DNA of 64,000 nt from Streptacidiphilus rugosus AM-16 (GCF_000744655.1 NZ_JQMJ01000004.1:4092001-4156000), one strand, 5' to 3'; positions 54,449-63,814 are shown, counted from the first letter of the stretch. Made by a program: numbers and translations. The notes: a model not told the origin generated them from the letters alone.

Positions 54449-54760
54449 TCAGGCCGGGTCGTTGAGCAGGGCGAGCAGGTCGGCCACGGCAGCACCGCTG
54501 TCGGCCGGGTGCCGCAGCACCGTGCCCTCCACCACGTGGTAGACGTTGCCACGCCCTCGGCGGCAGTGGGTCAGGTATCCCGCCGCCTCCAGGTCCACGA
54601 TGATGCGCTGCACCGCGCGCTCGGTGAGCAGGCACCGCCCGGCGATGTCGCGCGTGCGCGAACCCGGGTCCCGGGAGATCTGGACCAGGACCCGCGCGTG
54701 ATTCGTCAGGAACGTCCACCCGGATCCAGGCCCGGGTCCCGGTTGCGGAGCAGTTTCCAT
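54449..54760 (-). CDS. MarR/ArsR-like winged-helix regulator (paralogue of 12433-12795)
   Basis: 103 residues. GSGWTFLTNHARVLVQISRD and CLLTERAVQRIIVDLEAAGY are nearly identical to the other copy. As there, the ATG follows a -10 (TAGGGT) by exactly 6 nt and there is no ribosome-binding site, so it is probably leaderless. Divergent from the STAS gene at 54906, with the shared TCGTGTA-N4-TTGACAGG element between them. Confidence 0.87.
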   Translation of the reverse strand: METAPQPGPGPGSGWTFLTNHARVLVQISRDPGSRTRDIAGRCLLTERAVQRIIVDLEAAGYLTHCRRGRGNVYHVVEGTVLRHPADSGAAVADLLALLNDPA

Positions 54761-54766
54761 GACTTC

Positions 54767-54828
54767 ACCCTACGACCGGTCATTCACGCTTAGCTACTCA
54801 CGACAAGAAATTCGTGTATCTGTTGACA
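54767..54828. promoter_or_regulatory. divergent control region of the winged-helix/STAS genes
   Basis: Minus-strand -10 TAGGGT at 54767-54772. A 19-bp element at 54802-54820 (GACAAGAAATTCGTGTATC) matches 12809-12827 in 14 positions. TCGTGTA-N4-TTGACA at 54812-54828 has the same phase as 12847-12863. The plus-strand -10 is poor. Confidence 0.5.
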
Positions 54829-54905
54829 GGGGCGGGGAGGTGGGGTGAACCTGGCTGCGGAGCCGGGACAACGGCACCTCCCATGCGCCGGCGCGGAGAG
54901 GACGG

Positions 54906-55280
54906 GTGACAGCCATGAACATCGACCAGGACCCCGACCAGCCGTCCGGCGCGGGGGCTCGTGGGACCTGCACCCGCGAGACCCCGCCCGGCGGCGTACT
55001 GCTCTACCGGTTGCATGGAGACCACCTGGACGGCGTCGACTTCGACGAGCCCCAGGACGGAGTCCGAGCCGTGCTGGTCGACCTCACCGACGTCGGCTTC
55101 TTCGGGTCCTCGGCCCTCGACGCCCTGCTGCGCCTGCGCGTTGCCGCCCAGGAGAACGGCGTCACCGTGCACCTCGTCGCACCGCAGCCGATCGCCGCCC
55201 GCGTCCTGCAGCTCACCGGCGCCGACACCCTCTTCCCCCGCCACGCCAGCCTCGACGCCGCGCTGCGCGCCCTGGCCTGA
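54906..55280 (+). CDS. STAS anti-sigma-factor antagonist
   Basis: 124 residues from the GTG at 54906 (GGAGAGG upstream); an ATG at 54915 is the alternative. AVLVDLTDVGFFGSSALDAL keeps Ser68/Ser69, although the canonical DSSGL is altered to GSSAL. Divergent from the winged-helix regulator. Likely phosphorylated by an RsbW-type kinase, perhaps the one encoded at 54025. Confidence 0.85.
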   Translation: MTAMNIDQDPDQPSGAGARGTCTRETPPGGVLLYRLHGDHLDGVDFDEPQDGVRAVLVDLTDVGFFGSSALDALLRLRVAAQENGVTVHLVAPQPIAARVLQLTGADTLFPRHASLDAALRALA

Positions 55281-55366
55281 CGGCGGTCGAGCCCCACAGC
55301 ATTCGCCGCGGTTCCTGTCCCCCGATGACAGCCGACGGGCGTCGGCCTCCACCCGAGGATTCCACC

Positions 55367-55828
55367 ATGACCGGCTCCGACCCGGCCCAGGTCGAGCCGG
55401 CGACCACGATGTACGACCGCGCCCGCGCCGCCCTGCGCGAGGGCGAGCAGGATCTGGCCGCCCGAGGCTGGCACCTGTACCCCAAGGGCGTCCGCACCGC
55501 CCGCCACATCCTGCAGCCTGTGGACGCCCTCGCCGAACTGCCTCCCGACAGCCAGGATCCGGAGCGGGAGTCCGAGCTGCTGCGCGAAGCGCTGGCCGCG
55601 CTCGCGATGGGAGTCCTGCACACCGAGGACCCGCTGCGTCGGCTTCTCTCCGCGGTCTGCGCCGCCTTGGGGCCCCTCGTCCAACCTCCGGAGAGCGGCC
55701 CCGGCCTCGAAGCGTTCAGTGCCGAGCACCGAGCGGACGCGGGAAAGGTTCTGCGACATCTGCGCCGGCTGCTGCACACCGCCGTCGCCCACAACCCCGC
55801 GCCGACCGGCAGCGACGGCACCGCGTAG
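55367..55828 (+). CDS. helical protein, unknown function
   Basis: 153 residues. MYDRARAALREGEQDLAARG and GVRTARHILQPVDALAELPP, then helical segments to RHLRRLLHTAVAHNPAPTG; no family recognised. The ATG at 55367 has only a weak GAGG before it; an in-frame ATG at 55325 is possible. Located 86 bp after the STAS gene, so possibly in one transcript with it. Confidence 0.55.
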   Translation: MTGSDPAQVEPATTMYDRARAALREGEQDLAARGWHLYPKGVRTARHILQPVDALAELPPDSQDPERESELLREALAALAMGVLHTEDPLRRLLSAVCAALGPLVQPPESGPGLEAFSAEHRADAGKVLRHLRRLLHTAVAHNPAPTGSDGTA

Positions 55829-55861
55829 TCGCCTCTGCGAGGATCTCCCCGCCGCAGAGCG

Positions 55862-56038
55862 CTACGGCTCTATCCACTCGCCGGTTCCCTGATCACGGTA
55901 GGCGCGCCGGGGAGCGACGTCGTGCTCACCCGAGGACGCAGGCGTTCCGGACCTGTTGGCGACCGCGAGCGCCCAGACGAGCCCGCCCAGCACGAAGGCG
56001 AGCACCAGCACGGTTCCAAGAAAGTCGAGCAGCGACAC
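55862..56038 (-). CDS. 58-residue membrane peptide
   Basis: GTG at 56038 with GGGGGA upstream. One membrane helix (FLGTVLVLAFVLGGLVWALA) and a polar tail RRAYRDQGTGEWIEP. It has the composition of a small membrane protein; no family recognised. Confidence 0.45.
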   Translation of the reverse strand: MSLLDFLGTVLVLAFVLGGLVWALAVANRSGTPASSGEHDVAPRRAYRDQGTGEWIEP

Positions 56039-56347
56039 GACGTCCCCCGTCCGATGGCCGAGCGGCCACACCCTCGGGAGAATACGCGCCGGCACCGCAG
56101 GATCGGTCGCAACCGTCGGCGCCGGCGGCCGCATCTGCCGGTGCTTGGGTCACTGACGGCACACGGGTCGGCAGCCGACGGCCGGATGACCTCGCTTTCC
56201 GTGTCGTCCGGCTGTCCCGGGGCATGTGCGCTGTGCAGAACCGAGCCCGTCGGGCCGGCTCTCCACCCGCCGCGCGTCGAACTTCCGATCGTGCACGGCG
56301 GCGTGGGGCAAGACCGACCGAGCGACGGCGTGTGAGGGAGGCGAAGG
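56039..56347. other. intergenic stretch, no gene identified
   Basis: 309 bp without a convincing reading frame on either strand. I see no promoter-like or terminator-like structure strong enough to report. The ORFs in it are shadows with atypical composition. Confidence 0.6.
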
Positions 56348-56602
56348 GTGAGCCGCTACGAACTGCGTGCCCAGGAGCAGCCGGCCGACCCGGTCGGGCA
56401 GGAGACCGTCCGCTGGCACATCCTGCGCGAGGGATCGGCCACGGCGCTGTGCGGGCACTTCTTCTCGCTGGTCAGCGCAACCAAGCCGATCACGGAGATA
56501 CTCGCGATCACACCGCCCTGTCGCTGCCGGGAGTGCTGGGACTGGTGGGCAGTCGTGGAGCAGGTACGGGCGGGGAGCAGTGCCCGCGAGCCCGGGGTCT
56601 GA
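56348..56602 (+). CDS. small zinc-ribbon-like protein
   Basis: 84 residues from the GTG at 56348 (GGAGGCG upstream). RYELRAQEQ, TVRWHILREGSATALCGHFF and PCRCRECWDWW carry a Cys36 ... Cys-X-Cys-X2-Cys arrangement suitable for metal binding. A related but frameshifted gene is at 62998. Function unknown; shared occurrence in stress regions of Streptomyces is my inference. Confidence 0.65.
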   Translation: MSRYELRAQEQPADPVGQETVRWHILREGSATALCGHFFSLVSATKPITEILAITPPCRCRECWDWWAVVEQVRAGSSAREPGV

Positions 56603-56716
56603 CACCGCATCCCACATCGAGACTCCGTCCGCCCCGATGCCCGGCACCCCGCACGGCAGGATTCACCCCGCCGTTCACACGTCGACCACGAGAGGATCAA
56701 GGCCAACACTGGAGAG

Positions 56717-57727
56717 ATGGACCCCGTGCAAGCGCTGCGCCGGATCGCCTTCCTGCTGGAGTGGCGTGGCGCCTCCCCCTACCGGGTGCGAGCGTTCCAC
56801 ACGGCCGCCGACGCCGCGAGCGTCCTGCCGGCAGGCCGGGTCGAAGCCCAGCAGGCACGGAGGCTGCCGGGCGTGGGTCCCGTGACTGCCGACGTGATCG
56901 CGCAGGCCTCGGCGGGCGGTACCCCGGTCTATCTGGCCCGGCTGGAAGCGGAGATCGGTCCGGCCGCCGAGATCGGCTGGAGCTTGGTCGCGTCGAGCCG
57001 CGGCGACTGCCACGTGCACTCCGACTGGTCCGACGGCGGCAGCCCGATCGAGGAGATGGCCCAGGCGGCATGCGCCCAGGGCCATCAGTGGGCCGTACTG
57101 ACCGACCACTCCCCCAGGCTCACCATCGCCCACGGCCTCAGCCCGGACCGGCTTCGGCAGCAGCTGGAGATCGTGGCCGCCCTCAACGCCGAGATGGCGC
57201 CGTTCCGGCTGCTCACGGGCATCGAGTGCGACATCCTGGAGGACGGCACGCTCGACCAGAAGGAAGAGCTGCTGGCCCGGCTCGACCTGGTCGTCGCTTC
57301 GGTCCACTCCAAGCTGCGGTCGGACCCGGAGCCGATGACCGCGCGCATGATCGCCACCGTGCGCAATCCGCACACGGCTGTGCTGGGACACTGCACCGGC
57401 CGGATCGTCACCGGCCGCGGCCGGCCCCAGTCCCGTTTCGACGCGGAGGCTGTGTTCACCGCCTGCGCGGAGACGGGGACGGCAGTCGAGATCAACTGCC
57501 GCCCCGAAAGGCGGGATCCGCCGGATGACCTGCTGCAGCTGGCTGCGGAGATCGGCTGCCTGTTCGCGGTGGACACCGACTCCCATGCCCCGGAGCAACT
57601 GCACTGGCAGTCCTCCGGCTACGCAAGGGCGTCACGGATCGGGCTCGGGCCGGACCGGCTGGTCACCACCTGGCCCGTCGAAAGGCTGCTGAGCTGGACG
57701 GCCCCACGTCGTCGAACCCACGGGTGA
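56717..57727 (+). CDS. PolX-like PHP-domain phosphoesterase without polymerase domain
   Basis: 336 residues. A helix-hairpin-helix start (ALRRIAFLLEWRGASPYRVR, RRLPGVGPVTADVI) and then a PHP domain: HVHSDWSDG at residues 99-107 (metal ligands), LTDHSPRL, VASVHSK, GHCTGR and FAVDTDSHA. Bacterial PolX has a nucleotidyltransferase domain before PHP; here the helical DNA-binding part joins the PHP domain directly. Probable role: phosphoesterase or nuclease in DNA repair. Confidence 0.88.
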   Translation: MDPVQALRRIAFLLEWRGASPYRVRAFHTAADAASVLPAGRVEAQQARRLPGVGPVTADVIAQASAGGTPVYLARLEAEIGPAAEIGWSLVASSRGDCHVHSDWSDGGSPIEEMAQAACAQGHQWAVLTDHSPRLTIAHGLSPDRLRQQLEIVAALNAEMAPFRLLTGIECDILEDGTLDQKEELLARLDLVVASVHSKLRSDPEPMTARMIATVRNPHTAVLGHCTGRIVTGRGRPQSRFDAEAVFTACAETGTAVEINCRPERRDPPDDLLQLAAEIGCLFAVDTDSHAPEQLHWQSSGYARASRIGLGPDRLVTTWPVERLLSWTAPRRRTHG

Positions 57728-57845
57728 CCCTGGTCCGCTTCTGGACTCCCCGTCAGGTGATGGCGAAGGCCTGGTGGAGTCCTACGGTGGTCAGCAGGCG
57801 CAGCGTGCGAGGCCGACGGGCCGGGGCGGTCCCGCGACCCGCGGT

Positions 57846-60026
57846 CTATCCGACGGCCTGCCGGGCGTCGGGGACCGGTCGAGCCGCCTGGTCGATGCTG
57901 TCGCGGGCGGCAGCGGCCACCGCGTCGGCGGTGATGCCGAACTCGGTGTACAGGCGCTGGTAGTCGGCGGAGGCGCCGTAGTGTTCCAGGCTGACGATAC
58001 GTCCGGCGTCGCCGACGACTTCGCGCCAGCCCTGCCCCACCGCCGCCTCGACGCTGACCCTGGCACGGACGGAGGGCGGCAGCACCCGGTCCCGATAATC
58101 CTCGGGCTGGGCGGCGAACCACTCCCGGCACGGCATCGAGACCACGCGGGCCGCCAGGCCCTCCGCCGTCAGGATGTCGCGCGCCTCCAGGGCGATGTGG
58201 ACCTCGGAGCCGGTGGCGACCAGGATCACCTCGGGGTCGGCGCCGTCCGCGGCGTCGGCAAGGATGTAGCCGCCGCGCGACGCCTCCCGGGCCGGGGCGT
58301 ACCCGGAGCCCTTGCGATCCAGGACGGGCAGGTTCTGCCGCGACAGGACCAGGCCGGCAGGTCGATCGGTGTGCTCCAGGACGGTACGCCAGCAGGCGGT
58401 GGTCTCGTTGGCGTCGGCGGGCCGGACCACGTCCAGGCCGGGGATGGCGCGGAGCGCGGCAAGGTGTTCGACGGGTTGGTGGGTGGGGCCGTCCTCGCCC
58501 AGGCCGATGGAGTCGTGGGTCCAGACGTAGGTGGCGGGCAGTTTCATCAGGGCGGCCAGCCGTATCGCCGGGCGCATGTAGTCGGAGAAGGTCAGGAAGG
58601 TGCCGCCGTAGGGGCGGGTCAGGCTCTGCAGGGCGATGCCGTTGAGGATCGCGGCCATGGCGTGCTCGCGGATGCCGAAGTGCAGGGTGCGGCCGTACGG
58701 GCTGCCCTTCCACTCCGCGGTCTGCCGTCCGGTCGGCACGAAGGACGGCTCACCGTCCATGGTGGTGTTGTTGCTGCCGGCCAGGTCCGCCGAGCCGCCC
58801 CAGAGTTCCGGCAGCACGGCGGCCAGGGCGGACAGCACCTCGCCCGAGGCGGCGCGGGTGGCCATGCCCTTGGCGTCGGCGGGAAACTCGGGGAGGGCCT
58901 CGGCCCACCCCTCGGGCAGGCGCTGCGCCTGCAAGCGGTCCAGCAGCGCGGCGCGCTCGGGCTGGGCCTCGCGCCATGCAGTGAAGGATGCGTCCCAGGC
59001 GGCATGGGCCCGGCGGCCGCGTTCGGCCGCCTGCCGGGTGCGGGCCAGGACATCGTCCTCGACGGTGAAGTACTGGGCGGGGTCGAAGCCCAGCAGGGTC
59101 TTGGTGGCGGCGATCTCGTCCTCGCCGAGCGCGGAGCCGTGGGCCTTTCCGGTGTTCTGTTTGGTGGGGGCCGGCCAGCCGATGAGGGTGCGCAGCATGA
59201 TCAGTGAGGGTCGGCCGGTCTCCGCCCGGGCGTCCTCGATCGCGGACATCAGGGCGTCGACGTCCTCGACGTAGGAGCCGGTGTGCGTCCAGTCCACGGT
59301 CTGGACGTGCCAGCCGTAGGCGGCGAACCGGGCCGGAACGTCCTCGCTGAAGGAGACGTCGGTGTCGTCCTCGATGGAGATGTGGTTGGAGTCGTAGAAG
59401 ACGACGAGGTCGCCCAGTTCCTGATGTCCGGCCAGGGAGGCGGCCTCGGCGGAGACGCCTTCCATCATGTCGCCGTCGGAGGCGATGACGTAGACGTGGT
59501 GGTCGAACGGGCTGCTGCCGCGGTCGGCGTCGGGGTCGAGCAGACCGCGTTCGCGGCGCGCCGCCATCGCCATGCCGACGGCCGCGGCGAACCCCTGGCC
59601 CAGCGGGCCGGTGGTGATCTCTACCCCACGGGTGTGCCGGTGCTCCGGATGCCCGGGGGTCGCGGAGCCCCAGGTGCGCAGGGCCTGCAGGTCCGAGAGC
59701 TCCACGCCGTAGCCGGTCAGGTAGAGCTGGATGTACAGGGTGAGGCTGGAATGGCCGCAGGAGAGCACGAACCGGTCCCGTCCCAGCCACTGGTCGTCGT
59801 TCGGGTCGTGCCGCATGACGTTCTGGAACAGCAGGTGGGCCAGGGGCGCCAGACTCATCGCCGTGCCGGGGTGGCCGTTTCCGACCTTCTGGACCGCGTC
59901 CGCGGCCAGCAGCCGCACCGTGTCCACGGCCCGCACATCCACTGGGTCCCAGCCGACGCGGTCGGCGACCGGCGGTGCCAGGGAGGTGTCGCGCTGCGCC
60001 GTGCGGCCGGAGTGTTCACTCGCCAT
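57846..60026 (-). CDS. tkt: transketolase
   Basis: 726 residues from the ATG at 60026 (AAGGAG upstream), typical length. N-terminal [20 protein letters not shown] with the substrate His; the ThDP/Mg site [23 protein letters not shown]-like and [33 protein letters not shown] at the C-terminus. Ketose transfer between pentose phosphates and glycolysis, cytoplasmic. Not accompanied by transaldolase, so this is probably an additional, stress-linked transketolase; genomes of this kind usually encode the housekeeping copy beside tal. Confidence 0.95.
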   Translation of the reverse strand: MASEHSGRTAQRDTSLAPPVADRVGWDPVDVRAVDTVRLLAADAVQKVGNGHPGTAMSLAPLAHLLFQNVMRHDPNDDQWLGRDRFVLSCGHSSLTLYIQLYLTGYGVELSDLQALRTWGSATPGHPEHRHTRGVEITTGPLGQGFAAAVGMAMAARRERGLLDPDADRGSSPFDHHVYVIASDGDMMEGVSAEAASLAGHQELGDLVVFYDSNHISIEDDTDVSFSEDVPARFAAYGWHVQTVDWTHTGSYVEDVDALMSAIEDARAETGRPSLIMLRTLIGWPAPTKQNTGKAHGSALGEDEIAATKTLLGFDPAQYFTVEDDVLARTRQAAERGRRAHAAWDASFTAWREAQPERAALLDRLQAQRLPEGWAEALPEFPADAKGMATRAASGEVLSALAAVLPELWGGSADLAGSNNTTMDGEPSFVPTGRQTAEWKGSPYGRTLHFGIREHAMAAILNGIALQSLTRPYGGTFLTFSDYMRPAIRLAALMKLPATYVWTHDSIGLGEDGPTHQPVEHLAALRAIPGLDVVRPADANETTACWRTVLEHTDRPAGLVLSRQNLPVLDRKGSGYAPAREASRGGYILADAADGADPEVILVATGSEVHIALEARDILTAEGLAARVVSMPCREWFAAQPEDYRDRVLPPSVRARVSVEAAVGQGWREVVGDAGRIVSLEHYGASADYQRLYTEFGITADAVAAAARDSIDQAARPVPDARQAVG

Positions 60027-60206
60027 GCCGATGCTCCTTGGTCCGTGCGATGGGCTCGAGGCTGGTTCGTCGGCCAGGGCCGGGCCTTCCGCGCCTGCCC
60101 TGGCTCGCGACCGGTACACCTGATCCGGGCCAGAGGAACCATGCCGTTGGAGTGCGAACGACGAGCGCTGCCCAGCCGTGTCCGCGGCAGGCGCGACCGA
60201 GCTCGA

Positions 60207-61406
60207 TCAGGCGGCGTCCTGGTCGGCGCGGGGCCCGCGAAGGGCCTGGATGACGGCCCAGACGACGGAGACGGCCGGGACCGCGAGAACCGCGCCGACG
60301 ATGCCGAGGGCGATGCTGCCGGCGATGACGCTGATCGCGATGACGACGGGGTGGAGGCTGACGGCCCAGCTCATGATGAGCGGGTGGAGCACGTGCCCCT
60401 CGATCTGACCGATCACCACGATCAGCGCCAGCACGATGACGGCGGTGATCGGGCCCTGAGTGGCCAGGGCGACCGCGCTGGCCACCGCGAGGGCGACCGG
60501 GGAGCCGATGAGCGGAACGAACGCGGCGACGAACTCCAGCACGGCCAGCGGCGCGGCGAGCGGCACCCGCAGGATGAACAGGGCGATGCCGACCAGGACC
60601 GCGTTGGTGGCGGCGACGACGATGATGCCGCGGATGTAGCCGGACAGGGTCCGCCAGGCGGCCTGTCCGCCGCGCAGCCATCCGTCCCGTCTGGTCGGCG
60701 GCAGCTGCGCACCGAGGAAGTCCCACATGCGTTCGCCGGAGTGGACGAAGAAGATCGAGCAGAACAGCCCCAGCGCGGAGATGGTCAGGATCTCGACCGC
60801 ACGGGTGGCTCCGGACAGGGCGCTCTGCAGCAACGTGGAGCGGTGGGCGCTGACGAACGAGTTGATCTTCTTTTGCAGACCGGTGAGTGCGCCGGGCCGC
60901 ACGTGCCAGGGAGAGCCCTCCAGCCAGTGCTCGAGCCGGCCGATGCCCTTGTCGAACTGAGAACCCACCGCGGGCGCCTGATGTGCGATCAGGAACGCCA
61001 GGCCGGTCAGTGCCCCGGCCAGTGCCAGCGCGACCAGCACGAAGGCGCACAGCACCGCGGGTGCACGCGGCATGACCTGCCCGAAGCGGTCCGCCACCGG
61101 ACGCAGGAGCGCCGTGATGACCAGACCGAGGAAGACGGCGATGACCACCGACTGGAACCGCTCCAGCAAGGTGAACACGGCATAGGCCACCACGCCGAGG
61201 ACCAGCAGCCGCCAGGCCCAGCCGGCGGCCGCCCGCAGGGAGGCAGGCACTCCGGGGTCGGGGCGCGGGGTTCGTCCGGCGACCGTCCGGGGCCGGTACC
61301 GCAGCACGGTCCCGGAACTGCCCCTGCGGTCCCCGGCCGCGGCCTGTCCCCGCCACGCGCGGCGGCGCTCCGCTCCCGCTCGCTCTCCTCGACGCGCTCC
61401 GACCAC
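60207..61406 (-). CDS. AI-2E/PerM-family permease
   Basis: 399 residues from the GTG at 61406 (AAAGGAC upstream); the open frame to 61715 has no supported start. About eight membrane segments: LLVLGVVAYAVFTLLERFQS, then the family signature LRPVADRFGQVMPRAPAVLC, and in the second half GYIRGIIVVAATNAVLVGIA and ILRVPLAAPLAVLEFVAAFV. Family members act in autoinducer-2 export or as Na+/H+ antiporters; the substrate is unknown here. The N-terminal 75 residues are Arg-rich and probably cytoplasmic. Confidence 0.85.
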   Translation of the reverse strand: MVGARRGERAGAERRRAWRGQAAAGDRRGSSGTVLRYRPRTVAGRTPRPDPGVPASLRAAAGWAWRLLVLGVVAYAVFTLLERFQSVVIAVFLGLVITALLRPVADRFGQVMPRAPAVLCAFVLVALALAGALTGLAFLIAHQAPAVGSQFDKGIGRLEHWLEGSPWHVRPGALTGLQKKINSFVSAHRSTLLQSALSGATRAVEILTISALGLFCSIFFVHSGERMWDFLGAQLPPTRRDGWLRGGQAAWRTLSGYIRGIIVVAATNAVLVGIALFILRVPLAAPLAVLEFVAAFVPLIGSPVALAVASAVALATQGPITAVIVLALIVVIGQIEGHVLHPLIMSWAVSLHPVVIAISVIAGSIALGIVGAVLAVPAVSVVWAVIQALRGPRADQDAA

Positions 61407-61621
61407 CTGTCCCGTCCTTTCAGTCCGACGTCGGCATCGAACAGCCCTGATCGCACTCAGCGCGTACCCGCAAGAGGGCACCCGGACCGGTAGCGGGAGA
61501 CCGGACCGCACGCGCGACCCGGTTCCCACCGTCTCAGCGTGGCCCGCCGGCTCACGTCGGGCGCGCCGGAAGACACCGCATTCGGCCCCGCTCGGCCCCG
61601 CACACGCCGACTCACTCGGCG

Positions 61622-62818
61622 CTACGGCGCGAGGCTTCGCCGAACGCGCGGGTGCCCAGTGCCGTCCTGCAAGCCATCGCTGCGCCCGGTGAGGAAGGAC
61701 AGGACGGCCGGCCACCCCGCGGCTTCGAGCGTGCCGCGCAGGCGCACGGCCCCGTTGCCTTCCCTGAGCACACGTTCCACCGCCGACCGGACCTGCTCGT
61801 GGTCACCCGACCGACGCAGGGCGGGTTCCAGATGGTCCAGGACTGCGCGCACGACCGTCGCCGCAGGACGGGGGCGCAGGTCCCGGGGATCGTGCAGGTC
61901 GCCGGTCAGTCCATGGCGAGCGGCGTGCCAGACCGCGGCCGGCAGGAGCTCGGGAGCCGGCTCGGGCACGGGCACTCCGGCGTCCGCCTCGGCGAGGACG
62001 GTCATGACCAGGGCGCGGACGAGTCCCGCCAGCATCACCGCGTCCTCGGGTGCGATCTGTACGTCGCAGGCCCGGACCTCGAGGGTCGGGTAGTGCGCCG
62101 AGGGACGGGCCAGCCAGTACAGCTGCCGCGTGTCCGCAACCATCCCCCGGCTGACCAGTTCATCGGTGCGGCGTCGGTACTCCTCGACGTCATGGAAGAG
62201 AGGCGGAACACCACTCACGGGCCAGCGGTCGTTGACGAAGTAGCGCCAGCTGGCGAATCCGGTGTCGCGGCCGCGCCACAGCGGTGAGCCGGCCGACAGG
62301 GCCAGCAGGAGTGGCAGCCACGGCCGCACCCGGTTCAGCGCCTCGATCCGGGCCTGCTCGTCGCGGACCTCGACGTGGACGTGTTGGCCGTTGATGAGCT
62401 GTTCGTCCGTCAACAAGGGTGCTTCTTTGCGCATGCGCTGGTAGCGGGGCTTGTCGGTCACGGGAACCGCCCAGGCGCCGTCGGGGAAGGGAGCGGCCGC
62501 GCAGGCGGTCAGGACGCAGCCGTCGTCTCTGGCTGCCTCGGCCAGCGTGCAGCGCATCCTCAGCAGATGTCCCGCCACCTCGGGCAGGGTCCGGCATACG
62601 GGAGTGGCCAGCTCCAGTTGCGCCATCAGCAGCTCGTGCTGCACCTCGTCCGGCCCGAGGGCCGGGTACAGGCGGGACCGTCGACGGACGTCGGCGGCGC
62701 GGGCGAGAGGCCTGCCGGATTCCGGGTCGAGCAGCAGGAACTCCTCCTCGACGCCGAGGCGCGGCACGTCGCCGCTTCCCTCCGGCGCCAGGTCACGGTC
62801 GGGGTCGTGGCTGTTCAC
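61622..62818 (-). CDS. glutamate-cysteine ligase-like (YbdK/GCS2-type) enzyme
   Basis: 398 residues. GVEEEFLLLDPESGRPL is the family start; NGQHVHVEVRDEQARIEALN and TLEVRACDVQIAPEDAVMLA follow, covering the active-site residues. This carboxylate-amine ligase family adds an amino acid to glutamate, giving weak glutamate-cysteine ligase activity, but mycothiol producers need no glutathione, so its real product is open. GTG start with GGAGG upstream. SigB-type promoter candidate at 62864-62888. Confidence 0.9.
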   Translation of the reverse strand: MNSHDPDRDLAPEGSGDVPRLGVEEEFLLLDPESGRPLARAADVRRRSRLYPALGPDEVQHELLMAQLELATPVCRTLPEVAGHLLRMRCTLAEAARDDGCVLTACAAAPFPDGAWAVPVTDKPRYQRMRKEAPLLTDEQLINGQHVHVEVRDEQARIEALNRVRPWLPLLLALSAGSPLWRGRDTGFASWRYFVNDRWPVSGVPPLFHDVEEYRRRTDELVSRGMVADTRQLYWLARPSAHYPTLEVRACDVQIAPEDAVMLAGLVRALVMTVLAEADAGVPVPEPAPELLPAAVWHAARHGLTGDLHDPRDLRPRPAATVVRAVLDHLEPALRRSGDHEQVRSAVERVLREGNGAVRLRGTLEAAGWPAVLSFLTGRSDGLQDGTGHPRVRRSLAP

Positions 62819-62863
62819 GCTCCTCCTCCTGGTCCGGGTGGCCCGCTGGGGGTCGTCGGGCGG

Positions 62864-62888
62864 CTACCCGCTGAGGGGCGCAGCATCC
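62864..62888 (-). promoter_or_regulatory. SigB-type promoter candidate of the ligase gene
   Basis: Minus strand: GGAT, 15 bp, GGGTAG. It is back-to-back with the promoter at 62910-62933. Confidence 0.5.
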
Positions 62889-62909
62889 GCCGGGGGTGAA
62901 TGCCACGGG

Positions 62910-62933
62910 GTTTCGCGGTCCCTGCCGGGGTAG
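62910..62933 (+). promoter_or_regulatory. SigB-type promoter candidate of the 62998 gene
   Basis: GTTT (62910-62913), 14 bp, GGGTAG (62928-62933). It has the same GTTT and GGGTAG with 14 bp as at 39314. Confidence 0.6.
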
Positions 62934-62997
62934 CCGCGAGCTCAGGCGCGCCCAGTCGCCGTGGGCCGCGAGATCACTCCCGCAGGAAGGGCTGCCC

Positions 62998-63214
62998 GTG
63001 AACGTGTACGGATTGCGCGCCGAGATCGGTCGCGACGAGACCGTCGCCACCCGGCACGTAACCAAGGACGACTCCCTGACCGCTCTGTGCGGCGTCGAAA
63101 TCGATCAGGCCGCGCCGAGGCGACCCGACTCGGCCCACCGAGGAGCCGGTGTGTCGCGTCTGCGGCGCCCTGTACCTGCGCCAGGTCCCCAACCAGAACA
63201 TGATCAGTGGCTGA
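62998..63214 (+). pseudogene. zinc-ribbon-like small gene with an apparent +1 frameshift
   Basis: GTG start with AGGAAGG upstream; MNVYGLRAEIGRDETVATRH and LTALCGVE, then the frame leaves the family. One base on, PTRPTEEPVCRVCGALYLRQ restores a second Cys pair and ends at 63212-63214. The protein of about 71 residues would resemble the 56348 product (both have YxLRA and TALCG). The shift lies near 63110-63125. The frame read straight through gives a long, atypical tail instead. Confidence 0.55.
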
Positions 63215-63427
63215 CCGTCGGCCTGCCGTACCCATGCTGCCGGGCTGGCATGGCCTGTGGCCGAGCGGAGACCCCGGCCGTCCCGCACCCCGAATGCTGC
63301 CGAGCCCCGACCCGCGTACGGGCCGTCCGAGGCTTCCCGGCAGGACACCCGGACGGTGCCGAGGACCCTCCTGTCCGCCTGCTGGAACTGAGCCGGTCCG
63401 GCGGAGCGCGCGGGCACTGATGGAACG

Positions 63428-63814
63428 TCAGTGAGCTTCCACGGCCTGCAATCTGGACACGATGGTGAACAGCCGGCAGGTGGCGGTCATCTCCAGAACA
63501 CGACGGACCATGGGGCTGGGGGCGACGAGTACCAGCGGCACCCGCGCAGCCACAGCGGCCTCACGCAGTCTCAGCAGGGTGGTCACGCCTGCCGCACCGA
63601 AGTACGAGACGCTGCCCAGGTCGACGAACAGCTCGCCCGGTCGTTGCACCTGGCCCACGGCGTCGCGCAACGCCCGGGAGATGACGGGAGCGGACTCGAT
63701 GTCCAGGTCGCCGTCAACACGGCAGGCGACTGCGCCGAAGACGGTTTTCGTACAGGTGATGGCGGCCCCGGGCGGGCCGGGCGCGCGCAGGCGGGCAGCA
63801 TCGGTGGAGGTCAT
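63428..63814 (-). CDS. STAS-domain protein lacking the phosphorylatable Ser
   Basis: 128 residues from the ATG at 63814 (GGAAGG 7 nt upstream). DGDLDIESAPVISRALRDAV and ELFVDLGSVSYFGAAGVTTL form the STAS core. Where antagonists have DSSG, this one has GAAG, so Ser is replaced by Ala74/Ala75. It cannot be phosphorylated there and would either bind its kinase constitutively or have a different role. SigB-type promoter candidate at 63962-63986. Confidence 0.85.
   Translation of the reverse strand: MTSTDAARLRAPGPPGAAITCTKTVFGAVACRVDGDLDIESAPVISRALRDAVGQVQRPGELFVDLGSVSYFGAAGVTTLLRLREAAVAARVPLVLVAPSPMVRRVLEMTATCRLFTIVSRLQAVEAH

Noticed and set aside
63207..63434. Plus-strand small frame after the zinc-ribbon gene
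   Set aside because: No ribosome-binding site, Pro/Arg composition typical of random frames, and overlap with the end of the adjacent STAS gene.
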